This document shows, piece by piece, positions 63,394-64,000 of a DNA stretch of 64,000 bases. How positions within the stretch are numbered: position 1 is the stretch's first letter; each line of letters begins with the position of its first letter. The notes beneath the pieces are model-generated. The model searched no databases. It was not told the DNA's origin and was given only the letters and a program-made list of their open reading frames with translations. Position numbers and translations under genes: made by a program. Source of the DNA: Aquimarina macrocephali JAMB N27 (GTDB lineage: Bacteria > Bacteroidota > Bacteroidia > Flavobacteriales > Flavobacteriaceae); assembly GCF_000520995.1 (NCBI RefSeq), contig NZ_JACA01000025.1, positions 20,097 to 84,096 of the forward strand, in the 5' to 3' direction.

Positions 63394-63918
63394 TTATAAG
63401 TTTTGCTTTTTATGCATGATTGCTCCTGCGATTAAGGAAAATATAAAACCTAATGATAAACGCCAAGTTAACAGAATTATATACCTTATATAAGAATAAC
63501 TATATTTTTCAATTACTGCCATTTCTTGGTGTACTTCTTTTAGGGTTAAACCAGGATTGTCTAAAATCATTTGCTGTCGCTGAGATTCTAATCTTTGGTT
63601 CATCATATTAGGTTCTATTAGATTTAGTAACAAGACATCCCAAATAATAGATATGAAGCACCCAATTAAAGCAATGCAAAAACCAATTTTTAGAGCTGCT
63701 CCATATTTCAAAAAACCACTATTTGCTAATCGATATTCTCTTATTCCAAAGAAAATCGGTGTAATATGTATAACTAATTCAATAATTGAAAACAACCAGT
63801 GAGAGTCAGATGTACCAATGGTTAAATAACGGATGATGCCTAATGCAATCCATGCAATACCACTGATTAATCCATATTTGATGATGTATTTTTTAGTAGA
63901 AATATCGTTGGTTTCCAT
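63394..63918 (-). CDS. DUF4199 membrane protein, array copy 5
   Basis: A 174-residue four-helix protein of the array, with FLKYGAALKIGFCIALIGC in the middle and HKKQNL at the end. The loop before the last helix reads QRQQMILDNPGLTLKEVHQE. Confidence 0.85.
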   Translation of the reverse strand: METNDISTKKYIIKYGLISGIAWIALGIIRYLTIGTSDSHWLFSIIELVIHITPIFFGIREYRLANSGFLKYGAALKIGFCIALIGCFISIIWDVLLLNLIEPNMMNQRLESQRQQMILDNPGLTLKEVHQEMAVIEKYSYSYIRYIILLTWRLSLGFIFSLIAGAIMHKKQNL

Positions 63919-63941
63919 TGGTTATTGTAAATTATGGTCTG

Positions 63942-64000
63942 TTATAAGTTTTTCTTTTTGTGCATAATAGCTCCTGCGATTAAGGAAATTATAAATCCTA
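63942..64000 (-). CDS. DUF4199 membrane protein, array copy 6 (C-terminal end only)
   Basis: Only the last 18 codons and stop are in the window (GFIISLIAGAIMHKKKNL). They match the C-terminus of copies 4 and 5. The gene continues past the window end. Confidence 0.8.
   Translation of the reverse strand, partial: GFIISLIAGAIMHKKKNL

Noticed and set aside
1..64000. tRNA, rRNA, insertion sequences, integrases or phage genes
   Set aside because: No cloverleaf-like sequence, transposase, integrase or terminal inverted repeat was seen on either strand.

Overview
The window is AT-rich and densely packed. It looks like a chromosomal segment of a marine-type Bacteroidetes bacterium, most likely family Flavobacteriaceae (Aquimarina or a relative; the genus is only a guess). 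The reasons are type IX secretion (T9SS) C-terminal sorting domains, a SusC/SusD pair with a FecR/ECF sigma switch, DUF4302 and DUF4199 families, few Shine-Dalgarno sites, and promoters of the TTTG-N19-TAnnTTTR form. I saw no tRNA, rRNA, insertion sequence, phage or CRISPR array.

Layout. 1-9.3 kb: a leftward run of regulatory and envelope genes. It holds a truncated-by-window serine hydrolase with a sugar-binding-like N-terminus, a metal-binding DJ-1/PfpI protein with a GlxA-type AraC regulator, an overlapping hydrolase / ECF sigma / membrane-protein operon, a frameshifted lumazine-binding-like gene and a membrane AraC regulator. 9.4-13.1 kb: a large T9SS-secreted protein, a GNAT acetyltransferase, and a 57-codon lanthipeptide-like precursor with no modification genes beside it. 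13.2-18.7 kb: a TauE/SafE permease, M1 and M28 secreted peptidases, and a propeller protein with two SnoaL-like domains. 18.8-28.4 kb: a SusC/SusD uptake locus with a zinc-metallohydrolase lipoprotein and DUF4302 lipoprotein, controlled by FecR and a divergent ECF sigma gene. 28.4-33.9 kb: an MFS transporter with a CBM9-like lipoprotein, a metallo-beta-lactamase-fold lipoprotein, then a rightward OsmC / ACT / DinB / ArsR-like cluster.

33.9-41.9 kb is a fatty-acid beta-oxidation locus: MarR regulator, FadN-type 3-hydroxyacyl-CoA dehydrogenase/enoyl-CoA hydratase, thiolase and acyl-CoA dehydrogenase in one operon, with an acyl-CoA ligase next to it. The MarR gene and the ligase gene carry related ATGCGyGCAT palindromes overlapping their predicted promoters, which suggests one shared regulon. 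42.2-50.8 kb holds an isochorismatase-like hydrolase, purL, an RsmB/NOP methyltransferase, a BNR-repeat protein and a second ECF sigma operon.

50.9-52.9 kb is the most striking part: a 2-kb array of seven tandem small-RNA genes on the + strand. Each has its own promoter, two hairpins with C-rich loops and an intrinsic terminator. Two sequence types (order A-A-A-B-A-A-B) show a compensatory base change in the first hairpin, which argues for a real structured RNA. 53.2-64 kb: a T9SS/GEVED secreted protein, an MsbA-like ABC exporter, a phosphoglucomutase/phosphomannomutase, a family 2 glycosyltransferase, and at least six tandem DUF4199 membrane-protein genes repeated every 548-549 bases and running off the window end.
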